Below the pieces are notes generated by a model. It had not been told where the DNA came from. It made no database searches and worked only from the letters and a program-made list of their open reading frames with translations. A stretch of DNA of 64,000 nucleotides from Meghimatium bilineatum (taxonomy: Eukaryota > Mollusca > Gastropoda > Stylommatophora > Philomycidae), in the NCBI GenBank assembly GCA_034231615.1, contig CM067316.1, positions 62,395,353 through 62,459,352 of the forward strand. Reading direction: 5' to 3'. The position numbers were made by a program, and so were the translations under genes. The first letter of the stretch is position 1; every line of letters starts with the position of its first letter. This document shows, one piece after another, positions 10,985 to 22,444 of the stretch.

Positions 10985-11048
10985 ACCTGTATTCGCGGAT
11001 GCAGATAACTCTTCATGTACTAAGCCGCAGCAACTATTAGGTGTTCGA
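10985..11048 (+). repeat. Short interspersed repeat shared with 1224-1290
   Basis: GCGGATGCAGATAA, CATGTACTAAG, GCCGCAGCAAC and ATTAGGTGT match the minus strand of 1224-1290 in the same order. Confidence 0.6.
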
Positions 11049-11329
11049 TATGTTGATATTATGTAAATTTTTCTCAATGAAGTCTGAATCAACAACAAAA
11101 ATATTTAAATTGTATCACTACTAACTACGTCTAATCACTGGAAACACATGAAGCACAAAAGAATTATCCTGTTCCTAGGCTTCGCCTATTTTATTTCAGT
11201 TTTGCTGCAGTCAGTACATATTACCGATCGGTTTGCTTGTGTTAAAGGGTATGAGTCCATGGACCGCTGGATCAGCAACCAACCAACCAATCATTTTATT
11301 TCATACCTAGAAATATACCCGTGTGGCAA

Positions 11330-12445
11330 CTGGAATCTGGACTTCTATCTAGTTCAAGGTGCAAAGAATAAAACAACTGCATTCTTTCTAGGCATGTCGT
11401 AGGAGGCAACTAAGTAGATTGGGGAAAGGGGGGGGGGGGTAGGCTGACAGCCTGTGGGAAAATCATTGTCATGACGTCGTCTCAATGTCTTACTTTTTGT
11501 CTTCTATCAAATAATCTCAATGTCTTACTTTTTGTCTTCTATAACATAATCGCTATGGGTGACACGAAGAGGTGTAGAACAAAAGACAATGGAACCTTTA
11601 ACCTTTCTGTGAAAGACTTCTAGATGACATGGAATGCTAGATATGCCATCACTGCGGATGTGTCAACAAATCGATAGAAGAATGATGAAATAATTGACCA
11701 GAGGTGCATGCTGTGCTCCTGGCAGGACGAGGAATCCTGCCATTGAATACTGGCACACGGGAATGTATCCCTTTGAGGACTCAACATGCACTCATAAACC
11801 TTCATTACATAACCATGTCTTTTATGATAACCTTACGTGAGTCATAGTGTCACCTCAGTTACACAACAAAGATAACGTACATGACTCTGGGTGACACTTC
11901 AGTTACACAAATGAAAAAACTTACATGACTCTGGGTGACACTTCAGTTACACAAATGAAAAAAAACTTACATGACTCTGGGTGACACTTCAGTTACACAA
12001 ATGAAAAAAAACTTACATGACTCTGGGTGACACTTCAGTTACACAAATGAAAAAACTTACATGACTCTGGGTGACACTTCAGTTACACAAATGAAAAAAA
12101 ACTTACATGACTCTGGGTGACACTTCAGTTACACAATTGAAAAAACTTAAATGACTCTGGGTGACACTTCAGTTACACAAATGACAAAAACTTACATGAC
12201 TCTGGGTGACACTTCAGTTACACAATTGAAAAAAAACTTAAATGACTCTGGGTGACACCTCAGTTACACAAATGAAAAAACTTATATGTCTCTGGGTGTC
12301 ACCTCAGTTACACAACTGAAAAAACTTACATGACTCTGTGTGACACCTCAGTTACGCAACTAAAAAAACTTACATGACTGGATGACACCTCAGTTACGCA
12401 ACTAAAAACACATGACTCTGGGTGGCATCTCAGTTACACAACTGG
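11330..12445. mobile_element. Family D interspersed element, copy 2, with two tandem regions
   Basis: The order of blocks matches 58380-58810 from GGTGCAAAGAATA and GCATGTCGTAGGAGGCAACT (a module also found at the end of family A) through TTTGTCTTCTAT, CTTCTAGATGAC, CACTGCGGATGTGTCAA, CATAAACC and AGTGTCACCTCAGTTACACA. Two segments are tandemly repeated in this copy: TCAATGTCTTACTTTTTGTC (two copies, 11490-11555) and the GTGACACTTCAGTTACACA segment (array 11849-12445). Confidence 0.6.
11849..12445 (+). repeat. 44-46-bp minisatellite, about 13 copies, at family D end
   Basis: The unit is ACATGACTCTGGGTGACACT, TCAGTTACACAA and a variable A-run ending ACTT. Length variation is confined to the A-run. 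The first copy, AGTGTCACCTCAGTTACACA, matches the single-copy end of family D at 7930-7950, so this is an expansion of that segment. Confidence 0.93.
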
Positions 12446-12600
12446 AAAAGAAACAAGTGGTTTTGTTTGAAAGATTATGGGCTGTCAAGTGCTACCTGCT
12501 GACAGCAACGGGAATTATTTCATCATCATCATGTGTCAAGTGCTACCTGCTCACAGCTAATGGGATTATTTCATCCTCATCAACATTCATTAAGTCTTCA

Positions 12601-12780
12601 TGTGGGCACCAGACGAGAAAAAAGGGAAGACCAAAAACAACGCTTAGAAGAACATTTATGATTGAATTAAATCAACAGGCATAAATGTACAAGACATGCA
12701 ATCCCTAGCAACTGACCGACAGGCATGGGGAACTATGACATCCGCCCTATGTGCCAAACTTGGCAAAAGAGGAACTGACT
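12601..12780 (+). mobile_element. LINE ORF2 C-terminal tail
   Basis: Conceptual reading, with one frameshift near 12680, gives KKGRPKTTLRRTF, then INVQDMQSLATDRQAWGTM and SALCAKLGKRGTD before a stop. This is the typical end of a LINE ORF2 (GRPK-x-T-x-RRT, then A-x-x-R-x-W). The immediately upstream sequence (12489-12590) carries a short duplication around TCAAGTGCTACCTGCT. Same tail type as 13946-14345 on the other strand. Confidence 0.7.
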
Positions 12781-12949
12781 GACATCAACATTCCTGGCAG
12801 ACTCCAAATCTCAGCGCTGTATAATGTTTTGAAACAAAGTGTACGATTCAGAGAGAGTAACAACTTGAGTAGATGAAATCATGTGGGAATTCAACGAGAG
12901 GAAAGCTTTGCTATATATTTATACCATCCATATAAATGTACCATCTATA

Positions 12950-13404
12950 TGTATAAAATCTACATAGGTATGACATCTATATAGGTATGACATCTATATA
13001 GGTATGACATCTATATAGGTATGACATCTATATAGGTATGACATGTATATAGGTATTTCATGTATATTGTGTGTATATAGGTATGCCATCTATATAGGTA
13101 TGACATGTATATAAGTATGGCATCTATATAGGTATGACATGTATATAGGTATGACATCTATATAGGTATGACATCTATATAGGTATGACATCTATATAGG
13201 TATGACATGTATATTGTGTGTATATAGGTATGATATCTATATAGGTATGACATTTATATAGGTATGACATGTATATAGGTATGCCATCTATATAGGTATG
13301 GCATCTATATAGGTATGACATCTATATAGGTATGACATCTATATAGGTATGACATCTATATAGGTATGACATCTATATAGGTATAATATCTATATAGGTA
13401 TGAC
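12950..13404 (+). repeat. 17-bp minisatellite, about 26 copies
   Basis: The unit is ATCTATATAGGTATGAC. ATGTATAT variants and two longer ATTGTGTGTATATAGG copies (13064 and 13210) mark sub-blocks. Confidence 0.95.
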
Positions 13405-13779
13405 GTCGATATGACACAGATGAGTGGTCAAACGAGAGCGCCGACATTATAGAAGACCTTCCAACATAATTAATTAGGACCCCATTCTTGACGTTTTTGA
13501 TTATTGTTGGCCTTTCTGTTGGTGACCATTTCAATACTTGTCGCCTTGGCTATTTTTGGCATGCGATTCCAAGTATGTAAATATTGACCAACCAAAATCT
13601 TAACAATAATTTTTGTAAAGTCACGAACAGGGTTCTAATTAATATTCTGTTATTATGTCTTTATTGGAGACGGCACAACATTGCCCAAAAATGAGTCAAA
13701 ATAAACATTGTGGAAGTATTAAAGGAGGAGAAAAAACAATTATTATATACATTTCCATCAATTGTGATGCAAGTATTTC

Positions 13780-13781
<2 letters not shown>

Positions 13782-13861
<80 letters not shown>
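13782..13861 (+). repeat. (TTA)n microsatellite, about 26 copies
   Basis: A perfect ATT/TTA tract of about 80 bases. On the minus strand it lies about 85 bases beyond the LINE stop near 13948, with a (GACA)n tract in between, so it may belong to the LINE 3' tail. Confidence 0.97.
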
Positions 13862-13904
13862 GTGTAATATTGTATTTTACTGGTATATAATATTGTATTA
13901 TTGT

Positions 13905-13951
13905 ACCTGTCTGTCTGTCTGTCTGGTCTGTCTGTCTGTCTGTCTGTCTAT
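13905..13951 (+). repeat. (GTCT)n microsatellite
   Basis: Two short runs of GTCT separated by GGTCTG. The tract lies at the 3' end of the minus-strand LINE relic. Confidence 0.92.
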
Positions 13952-14345
13952 GTTCCATCAGTGCCGAATAAGGTGCATAGGTCAGTAACCAGAGCTCTGC
14001 AGTTCGAGCGATGTGATGCTGCTGTTTTTAATTCTTGTATTTTGTTGAGACCCATAGTTATACCCTCTGTGATGGTTGTTCTACTCACTTTGCTTCCTTT
14101 GTTTCTTGCACCATCTGTTGCCCATTTTAATGCTTGTAGTGGCAATCTGTTTTCATTGATTCTAAGAACATGTCCGATTAAGTCCAACTTTTATTTTTTA
14201 CTTATTGTTGTAGAAACATACTGATGTTTGGTGCCTTCTCTTACTTGCTTGTTTGAATGGAATTCTTTCCAACCAACATTTAAGAGTTTTCTAAAACATT
14301 TATTTTTAATGAATTTAATGTCGTTTTCAGTGCTTGTGTTATTCT
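13946..14345 (-). mobile_element. LINE ORF2 C-terminal tail, minus strand
   Basis: Reading the minus strand from about 14345 down gives KNKCFRKLLNVGWKEFHSNK, then a stop near 14190, then LDLIGHVLRINENRLPLQAL and NKGSKVSRTTITEG, ending LCTLFGTDGT before a stop. The CFRKLL, IGHVLR and RTT blocks in this order are diagnostic of LINE ORF2 C-termini. (GACA)n and (TAA)n tracts follow the stop. Confidence 0.75.
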
Positions 14346-14861
14346 TCAACTTGTGCAACCCTATGTTAATACGGATATATTTCCTTCGAATTGTCAGCAG
14401 TAAACAAAACATTATCGCATTATTATTGAATAAACAGGTAGAAAAAGATGTACACATCTCAGCATTGTACCATAATAAATAATATAATTGTACCAAGTAC
14501 CAATTAGAACTTCGATTGGACAGAAGAGTATTCAGAACCCCACTTTTAGCAAAAATAGATATATAATGATGTTGTCCTGAGGGAGTCAAGCAAACGTCGA
14601 TTATTAGGTTATTCTAGACAGCAGAAACGATACACGGAATATTTATTTTACTTCGTTTATTTCTAAAATTATCATAGCGTTCAGCGGACAAGCAGGACCG
14701 TAGGTTCGACTTTCTAGAGGGTGTGGGGGTGCATTTTAAGAATATCTGTTAACTTCAGTTTCGGTAGACCGTTTTTATAAATACAATGTTTCCTGCAGTT
14801 TTATTGTTAAAAGAAAAAATATGAAAAATCGGGGTTGATTTACAGTTTTTTCTAATATGCA

Positions 14862-14958
14862 CTGATTCAGTCATTACGTTACCGATTATGGGGAGGAGGG
14901 TTCTGAAAATTTTGAGTTTTTGGCATGCGGGAGGGTGGGAGTTTGTCGAAAAGTTGAC
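14862..14958 (-). repeat. Family J interspersed repeat
   Basis: The minus strand has GTCAACTTTTCGACAAACTC, CCACCCTCCC, then CCTCCTCCCCATAATCGG and AACGTAATGACTGAATCAG, matching the order at 50872-51000. Confidence 0.5.
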
Positions 14959-14959
14959 A

Positions 14960-15485
14960 GCACTGAAACTACTGAGCAATGAAACTATTGAGCACTGAAA
15001 CTATTGATCAATGAAACTACTGAGCAATGAAACTATTGAGCACTGAAACTACTGAGCAATGAAACTACTGAGCAATGAAACTACTGAGCACTGAAACTAC
15101 TGAGCAATGAAACTATTGAGCACTGAAACTACTGAGCACTGAAACTACTGAGCACTGAAACTATTGAGCACCGAAACTACTGAGCACGGAAAATATTGAG
15201 CACTGAAACTACTGAGCACTCACACTACAGAGCACTGAAACTACTGGAAACTACTGAGCACTGAAACTACTGAGCACTGAAACTACTGAGCAATGAAACT
15301 ACTGAGCACTGAAACTACTGAGCACTGAAACTATTGAGCACTGAAACTACTGAGCACTGAAACTATTAAGCACTGAAACTATTGAGCACTGAAACTATTG
15401 AGCACTGAAACTACTGAACACTGAAACTACTGAGCACTGAAACTACTGAGCGCTGAAACTACTGAGCACTGAAACTATTGAGCAC
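14960..15485 (+). repeat. 16-bp minisatellite, about 32 copies
   Basis: The unit is GAAACTACTGAGCACT, with AATG/CACT and ACTAC/ACTATT variants. It starts directly after family J. Confidence 0.95.
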
Positions 15486-15940
15486 ATGAGATAATTCTGA
15501 ACAATTACGCTAGTAGACATCGAGCATCTATCTGAAGCGGTTTAAGTATATAGACACCTTTACCATATTATATTATTTTTATATTAGATCATGAATTCTT
15601 TTCTTCGGATTACACTGTAAATCTTCAGGAGTTTGAAAATGAATGAACGCAGAAGAAGATCTTGCATGTGTTGTCATGGCTAAGAAGGGAAGCATAATGA
15701 TGGTGCATACGTATCGGCAGGAACAGGTCACAAATCTTGGTTTGAGGAAAGTTCGAACAGACTAAACAAACACATGCACGTGATGCGAGACTTGCGGAAC
15801 AGATGAACAAACATCTGAACATATTCTGCTACACTTTTGCTAGTATGAACACTTGAGAGACACGTATTGATCCAATGTCGCAACCTCATAAGCAAAGATA
15901 AGTGGAACCAACTTCAGACAACGGGGGAGCTCATCTATAA

Positions 15941-16147
15941 GACTTGTCAAACATCAAGTAGTGAACATAAGACTTGTCAAACATCAAGTAGTGAACATAA
16001 GACTTGTCAAACATCAAGTAGTGAACATAAGAGTTGTCAAACATCAAGTAGTGAACATAAGACTTGTCAAACATCAAGTAGTGAACATAAGACTTGTCAA
16101 ACATCAAGTAGTGAACATAAGACTTGTCAAACATCAAGTAGTGAACA
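15941..16147 (+). repeat. 30-bp minisatellite, 7 copies, open on both strands
   Basis: The unit is GACTTGTCAAACATCAAGTA plus GTGAACATAA. Because 30 is a multiple of three and no stop occurs in some frames, it yields spurious repeat proteins (a KTCQTSSSEH repeat on the plus strand). There is no sign of real coding beyond the array. Confidence 0.96.
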
Positions 16148-16261
16148 AAGGAAAGAAAGAACGAATGTGAACATAGTAACTTACCATGTATGTCGGAAGA
16201 AATGATGTAGAAGGATCGGGCATTTGGTTAGCTACAGCATCCTTTGATTGTCAGTGACCAT

Positions 16262-16395
16262 ACAATTATGAAGAGGCGCAGATATCGCAGAAATGTAAGC
16301 TGCAAACCATAGCACAGAACATGCGTTGTCTATACACAGAAAATACATCTTGTGAAATGGTAGAAGGTTCAGAACCAGTACAGAAGAAGAAGATG
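16262..16395 (-). mobile_element. Family A interspersed repeat (fragment)
   Basis: GGCGCAGATATCGCAG, CTGCAAACCATAGCACA and AGAAGAAGAAG follow family A order in reverse. The middle is diverged. Confidence 0.6.
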
Positions 16396-16540
16396 ATGAA
16401 TATTATGATGTTGTCGACGATGATAATAATGATGATTGTGCTGATGAGGATGAGGTTGAGGATGAGGAGAAGGAAAGACAAAGAGGACCGTGAAACGTAA
16501 GAGAGTTGTTAAGAAGATGAAATAAAGTTTGTTGTTGTAT

Positions 16541-16680
16541 GATTTTAACCGATACTCACTGCCTGCGAGGCTGCAGATCGATACTGTGATTTAAACCGAT
16601 ACTCACTGCCTGCGAGGCTGCAGATCGATACTGTGATTTAAACCGATACTCACTGCCTGCGAGGCTGCAGATCGATACTG
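16541..16680 (+). repeat. 47-bp minisatellite, 3 copies
   Basis: The unit starts GATTTAAACCGATACTCACT and contains GCGAGGCTGCAGATCGATAC. The copies are almost identical, which suggests recent duplication. Confidence 0.95.
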
Positions 16681-16879
16681 AAGAATCAATCAGCTGGAGC
16701 TCTGACGTCAATGGCTGACAACAACATAACAGCTTGTCGCTAGACTTGGTGCAACAGTCCCTGGCAAGGGTCACTCGTTATGGCGATTAGTAATATGAGA
16801 CGGGAGAGCAGATTTGTTGGGGAATAAAAGTACATGTGGGGAGGGGAAGAGAGGGGGTGCTGTTTTCTGGTAGCGGTGG

Positions 16880-16965
16880 TTAACAAAAGTGAGGGCGTAG
16901 TGGTTCAATCATTTACTTTGTGCCCAAGAGACTTCGGGTTCGCATCCAGTTCGAGACTTCTCGTT
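16880..16965 (+). repeat. tRNA-like SINE head
   Basis: GGGCGTAGTGGTTCAATCAT (box A-like) is followed about 40 bases later by TTCGGGTTCGCATCCAG (box B-like). The anticodon arm does not fold cleanly. It is a tRNA-derived element or a pseudogene. Confidence 0.5.
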
Positions 16966-17131
16966 TATAAAGTCAAAATTTTGGAGATCCCTTCTGATTA
17001 TTGTTTGAAGCTATGGGGTAATTTTAGGAGTGAATCTTTTGGCAGACGGCATGCCGCTTCAGTGAGAGAGATGGCATACAGAAAAGTTTATCCTCTACGT
17101 CTCTTAAGCCCTTTTCAATAAAAGTAAAAAC

Positions 17132-17642
17132 AGGATGGTTTGTAGGTAAAAGAGGGTTTGTAGGTAAAAGATGGTTTGTAGGTAAAAGAGGGTTCGTATG
17201 CAAAAGATGGTTTGTAGGTAAAAGAGGGTTCGTATGCAAAAGATGGTTTGTAGGTAAAAGAGGGTTCGTATGTAAAAGATGGTTTGTAGATAAATTATAA
17301 TTTGTATGTAAAAGATGGTGTGTAGGTAAAAGAGGGTTCGTATGTAAAAGATGGTTTTTGTGTAAAAGATGGTTTGTATGTAAAAGAGGGTTCGTATGTA
17401 AAAGATGGTTTTTGTGTAAAATATGGTTTGTAGGTAAAAGAGGGTTCGTATGTAAAAGATGGTTTGTAGATAAATTATAGTTTGTATGTAAAAGATGGTT
17501 TGTAGATAAATTATAGTTTGTATGTAAAAGATGGTTCGTATGTAAAAGATGGTTTGTAGGTAAAAGATGGTTCGTATGTAAAAGATGGTTTGTAGGTAAA
17601 AGGTGGTTTGTATGTAAAAGATGGTTTGTAGGTAAAAGAAAT
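17132..17642 (+). repeat. 18-bp minisatellite, about 28 copies
   Basis: The unit is GGTTTGTAGGTAAAAGAT, with GGTTCGTATGTAAAAGAT and TAGATAAATTATA variants in a semi-regular pattern. It is open on the minus strand (a TNHLLHTNP-type repeat), an artefact of a period divisible by three. Confidence 0.95.
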
Positions 17643-17644
17643 GT

Positions 17645-18095
17645 ACGTTTTATGAACCAGTAGACTATGCCATGAAGGAATAAAGGCACAAAATAAGATC
17701 ACTGAGGCAGTTCTAGAAGTCAGAAGAGCCAGGAGGTGGAGATCGGGCCTAGATGAATTAATCACAAATTGGAGATGAAGGGTATCCATACCTTTGCAGG
17801 AGGTCATTAAGGTAAGGAATTATATTTTTATTGTTTATATTTTTTGTCGTTCTTTCGAGAAATTTTGATACAATTGTCACTATTACGCTCATAATTTGTT
17901 TCAAATATTAACTGATATTGATGAAATGTTGCATGCATATTTCTTACATAGCTTCCTATAGAACAAACATACTAGGAATATTGATGTCTATGTATATTTA
18001 CTATTTTTTACAGCCACTCACATGTGAAATTTTCCGCCGAAAAGTGGGTGAATTTTGAAGCCGCATGTGCGAAAAGTTTGAAAATTTATTCTAAT
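17645..18095. other. Unassigned AT-rich sequence
   Basis: I see no gene or recognised repeat between the 18-bp array and the next LINE relic. Confidence 0.35.
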
Positions 18096-18099
18096 ATCC

Positions 18100-18690
18100 C
18101 TGTATATACCATAAATTCAAATACTTAGGAGCAGGCATCAACCAATGGTGCAGGAGACTGCATGGCAGAGATAAGGAAGAGATTAACAATTGCATATTGT
18201 AAAATAACACGGTTGAAAAACATGGGGAAAAAATAGAAGCGACACTGCTAATGCTAAGAACTTTTATTTTTCCGGTTGCAAACATACGGTTGTGAAACAT
18301 GGTCCATAAGTATAACAGCGGCAAAGAAGATCAGCGCCTTCGAGCTGAAATGCTACAGGAAGATACTTAGAATATCATGGAAGGAAAAAAAGAGAAACTC
18401 AGATATTATAAACACATTGAATATTCCAGAGTGTTAGTTACTAAACACAATAACAAAAAGAAAACTACGCTTGTTTGGTCATATAAAGAGATATAACTGT
18501 TTAGAAAGACAAATAATGGAGGGCAGAGCCCCTGGAATAGGAAAGGCAGACCAAGAAGACGATGGACTGACGACATTAAAGATAACATGAAAATATTAGA
18601 AAATTCAAGCCGCATCGCCCTAGACAGAGGGGTTCAAGGAGTTCATTGGGAAGACAACGTTCTGGAGAGAATCCGTCACATGACATGACA
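18100..18690 (+). mobile_element. Decayed LINE ORF2 C-terminal region
   Basis: Several frames together show FKYLGAGIN near the start, then LRAEMLQEDT and an ISWKE-like block, LVWSYKEI (for FGHI-K), RKGRPRRRWTDDIKDN and VLERIRHMT at the end. The block order is that of a LINE ORF2 after the RT domain. Many frameshifts and stops are present. The RIRHMT ending is shared with the relic at 57115-57745. Confidence 0.75.
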
Positions 18691-19004
18691 TACGCTATAG
18701 CTATTCCATTTGTATGCATGCATTTTTAATTATAATCTATTTGTACTTAATATCTTCTCAACACTTTTACAAAACTGACCTAACAATTTTGAATATGAAA
18801 ATTTAACATTTTTGTTTGAGACCAAATAATGTCTATTTACTTCTATACAGAAAGAAACATTGTATCTTATAATTATAATGTATTCATTCAAGTATCTACT
18901 CTACAAGTTGCAGAAATGTAACTTAACCGTTTTTTAAAATACGTTCTTTTTTGTAACCCTACGTTTCTTTACGTTCCTTATTTCTGTTGAACCCAATTCT
19001 CTAT

Positions 19005-19612
19005 GTAGTATTAAAACAGGTCCACCAATTCAAATATCTAGGTACAATTATAACAGCAGATGGAAGAAGTTCAACAGATATAAGATGCAGAATAGGACAG
19101 GCAAAAACAACATTCAGAAAAATTAAAAATATACTGCGTAATATGACCTTGTCATTAGAGGTGAGAAAGAGAGTTCTGCAGTGCTATATAACCCCTATAC
19201 TAACACATGGGTGCGAGTCTTGGACAATAAACAAACTGGAAAGTGGGAAATTGGAGGCAACAGAGATGTAGTTCTACAGAAGAATGCTGAGAATACCATG
19301 GACTGCCAGAAAAACTAATGTAGAGGTGTTAAAAGAGTTAAATGCGAAACGGACCTTAATCAACAATATAAGAAAAAGGCAATCTTCTTTTTTTGGCCAC
19401 TTCATGAGACAGGCAGGTTTAGAGAACATAATCACAACATGCAAGATTGAAGGCACCAGAGACAGAGGGCGACAACGTGAGAAAATATTAGACAGTTTGA
19501 CAACCTGACACAGCAAGTAAACAACAACGACTTTGATACATAATAGTGTGGACAGAAAGCTGTGGAGAGCCATGACCGCCTACGCCACCCGGCATGGCAC
19601 CTGATGATGATG
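19005..19612 (+). mobile_element. LINE ORF2 C-terminal tail, sister of 48605-49135
   Basis: Blocks in order: QFKYLGTIITADGRSSTD, RCRIGQAKTTF, HGCESWTINKLES, FYRRMLRIPWTARKTNVEVL, FGHFMRQAGLENII, GTRDRGRQREKILD and LWRAMTAYATRHGT, then stop and a GATGATGATGATGA tail. One in-frame stop (EATEM-stop) and another late (LTT-stop) break it. It differs from 48605-49135 by only a few percent over the shared 520 bases, so both copies are young. Confidence 0.88.
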
Positions 19613-19829
19613 ATGACGTTTCTTAGGTGTACACCCCCCCCCTCCTCTTTAATGTAATGTCTATTGAAAGAGCCTTCTACTCAGTGGTGGTCAGGTACAT
19701 GCCACGAGACCAGCTGATAGTTTACCTGGGTCATCCATTGTGTATTATTCTTCCGACGAGGGTCTTCACAGCCAGCGAGCTATTCCTCGTGTAGGATGAT
19801 TATTCCATTACAAGCCTTCGTGTCCCTAG

Positions 19830-20990
19830 GTCCCAGACCTAATTTCTTCTGTATGAGTTGTGTTGGGCAAAGGCGACAATCGAATTACATGTATAGACTC
19901 GTGGTCGATACACCTTCCTTGACATGATACCGCTTTGCCAAACACGTCTGGAATTTGACTTGTGCATTTCTCACGCAATTGTTTCGTCCGTCTGTGGTGG
20001 CCTTCCAATCTATCGCGTGACGCTGCCTGTGTTTTTTATACTCCTCGCCATTGCACACATCACCCAAAGAAATATATAGATTGCGCCTATCTCGTACGAT
20101 GAGCTTCGCAGTGGGCCCTTAGGTACTGAACCCAATTCTCTCTGTATGAGCCCCATGCTGGGCAACGCAACAGTCGAGTTGGACTAGTGTGCAGTATTCT
20201 CAACTACAAGGACTTGCGCACACTCCTCCCCCCTCTCCTTCTACGTCGCCCATAGCGTCCATAGTCCAAATCTCAACACTGCTTCGGTCGTAAATTTGAA
20301 CAATGAGCTCCCCGAAATTTGTTCAATGCATGTCCTGTGTGCAATGGCGAGCTGAATTCAATGCTTTCTTTTCCCATATCCAGGAGTGCATGTTCAAGAT
20401 GGCGTTTCCAATACCTGAGTCATGACTCCTACTTTGAATGGGGTCAATTGTGATGGAACATGTTGGCTTTTGTGTGTTCTCAAGCATGAACAGCACTTCC
20501 GCCACTCGGTCTCGTGATGGACAGCCGTAGTTTTGATGCCACTATATCCATTCACATACACAGTTAAGCTCTCTAGCGCGTTTTGCCTTTTCCAGATTCA
20601 ATGTGTACTCATAGAATCACCATATCTTAGCGGAATCTACCCATATTGGGACATCGACATTGGTTGCACCACAAATGTTTCTGCATTCTTGGCTGGTCGA
20701 GACGGAATGCACAGATGCATTACGTCACTGTGTGCCGACAGTCCTGCTGGGTGTGTTGGCATAGAGGTCTCGGAGATATTGCTTGTCTCTTTCATGTAAT
20801 TATCATTCCATCTATAGCCTCCAAATCTAAGGGCACGAGCCTAAAAGTGTTGGCCAGAAAAACAATAAGAGCAGCTGTCTTTCCGTTTCCAGAGTGCACC
20901 ATGGGAAGGTACTTTTAGGAGATTGGTTATCTGCTAACCCTGAGTCCGCCGAGCACCTCTGCAACATTTGGCAATGCGGAACCCTTTGCA
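19830..20990 (-). pseudogene. Decayed protein-coding relic, unidentified
   Basis: Reading the minus strand from about 20990 down, several stop-free stretches of protein-like composition follow each other with frameshifts: KYLPMVHSGNGKTAALIVF (GNGKT resembles a P-loop), MPTHPAGLSAHSDVMHLC, AETFVVQPMSMSQYG, RVAEVLFMLENTQKPTCSIT, and QSRSHDSGIGNAILNMHSWI near 20380. I do not recognise the family. It could be a decayed transposon protein or a host pseudogene. A TTCTSTGTATGAG block is duplicated at about 19846 and 20138. Confidence 0.3.
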
Positions 20991-20994
20991 CCCA

Positions 20995-21180
20995 AATTCA
21001 GTACGTCATGTTTTACAGGTATGCTGCGACATTTACGCCTTTCGACCTGTCAAATCCTACTTCAACATGACTCTTAACCCACTTAGGCCACTTAACCCTA
21101 TATGGGGATGGACAGCCAACTCTATCACATAACCTCATTAGTCTTCTATTACCACATGCATGGAAGACAAGACACATAGC
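20995..21180 (+). mobile_element. Family A interspersed repeat (diverged)
   Basis: ACGCCTTTCGACCTGTCAAA, CCTATATGGGGATGGACAGC, CATAACCTCATTAGTC and ACATGCATGGAAGAC are in family A order on the plus strand. Confidence 0.7.
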
Positions 21181-21510
21181 CGTTATTCAACAACTGTTCA
21201 ATTTTTTGACACTGCTAATAAATACAATATATCATATTCCAGGGAATTTAGACGATTTACTATCGATCCTTCAGCAAGATCGATCGATTTGTATTTGTCA
21301 TAGAATTCTACAAGTCGTATCTCTAGGGAATGTAGGCGATTTACTACCGACACACCAGCAAGGTCGACCGAATTTTATTTGTGATGTTGTCGGTGTCAAG
21401 AAACAACCCGTTACTGGATATGCGAGGGCTAGGGCAACATAAGGCAAAGGAAGAAATAAACGGAAATAGGTACAAGTGTTACCAATATTTGTAAACAAAA
21501 TAAACCAGCA

Positions 21511-21545
21511 ACGAGACACAGTGACAGACGACGTTTCGACTATTA
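21511..21545 (-). repeat. Hammerhead-flank remnant (retroelement end)
   Basis: The minus strand has AGTCGAAACGTCGTCTGTCA and CTGTGTCTCGT, matching the flank of the hammerhead-like site at 4331-4376. The CTGATGA strand is not recognisable. Further similarity to 4250-4330 (TGTTACC, AACAAAATAAA) extends left to about 21430. Confidence 0.55.
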
Positions 21546-21589
21546 ACCTTTACTATGCAAGTAAATATTTCCTCTAATACGTACGTTCT

Positions 21590-21805
21590 CAAACTCCTGC
21601 GAATTATCAGGATATAGTCCATAGAATGGAAAGTGTTATGTCACGGTTTACAGCTTTGCAGCGATTTTTGCGCCATTCTGCAGGCAAACCCGTCTTCAAC
21701 ATAGCTTTTTGGTTACTTTGACCAAAAAAGGATGTGACAGCGAACTCCACCTCATAAACCTCCTTATTCGTTTCTTATGAGATTCATGGTAAGTAAACAG
21801 TGATA
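21590..21805 (+). mobile_element. Family A interspersed repeat (diverged)
   Basis: GTTCTCAAACTCCTGCGAAT, ATCAGGATATAGTCC, GTCACGGTTTACAGC, CATAAACCTCCTTA and GGTAAGTAAACAGTG follow family A order. Confidence 0.75.
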
Positions 21806-22002
21806 ACTCAGGACACCCCTCAGTGTCCTATTAAACTCTGTTTAGGTATGTTGGAACAATGGTATCCCCCCTCCCCCGTTCTCCCCCTCCCCGAATTTTT
21901 AAGAAAATAAATAACTAAAAAAGTACCTGTTATATTTAGAAATATTTTTAGAAAATTGTTTAAATTCAAGTAATTTAATTGGTCTATACGAAATTATTAT
22001 TG

Positions 22003-22105
22003 TTTGTGTCAACATTTGTCAACCTCTCCTCCAACCTTATCAACAGCTGTCAACAACTGTCAAACATTTCTAGAGCCCTGATCACCTCGTGCCTCCCTCC
22101 CTCCT
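22003..22105 (+). repeat. Family J interspersed repeat
   Basis: GTGTCAACATTTGTCAACCT, CTCCTCCAACC and TGTCAACAACTGTCAAACAT follow family J order. Confidence 0.5.
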
Positions 22106-22207
22106 CCCACCCTCTATTGTGGTCGTAGTTTATGGATATTCCCATTGTCAATGTGCGCCAGGCATATTCAATGGATGTTGTAAGAACAGATACAGTAAAG
22201 TTCTACC

Positions 22208-22444
22208 ATAACATGAATTAATGCCGTAGGGGTGTGAGATGTTAGCGATCTCACATAACATGAATTAATGCCGTAGGGGTGTGAGATGTTAGCGATCTCA
22301 CATAACATGAATTAATGCCGTAGGGGTGTGAGATGTTAGCGATCTCACATAACATGAATTAATGCCGTAGGGGTGTGAGATGTTAGCGATCTCACATAAC
22401 ATGAATTAATGCCGTAGGGGTGTGAGATGTTAGCGATCTCACAT
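22208..22444 (+). repeat. 47-bp minisatellite, 5 copies, with a hairpin per unit
   Basis: The unit is ATAACATGAATTAATGCCGT, AGGGGTGTGAGATGTTAGCG and ATCTCAC. Each unit holds the inverted repeat GTGAGAT-GTTAGCG-ATCTCAC. The five copies are essentially identical. Confidence 0.96.

Noticed and set aside
14228-14482. 84-residue plus-strand frame
   Set aside because: It is the antisense shadow of the minus-strand LINE ORF2 tail at 13946-14345.
16880-16965. Functional tRNA genes here and at the other tRNA-like sites
   Set aside because: Box A and B motifs are present, but acceptor and anticodon stems do not pair well enough.
17024-17689. 221-residue minus-strand repeat protein
   Set aside because: It is an 18-bp array read in frame. 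The non-repeat ends are short and show no domain.
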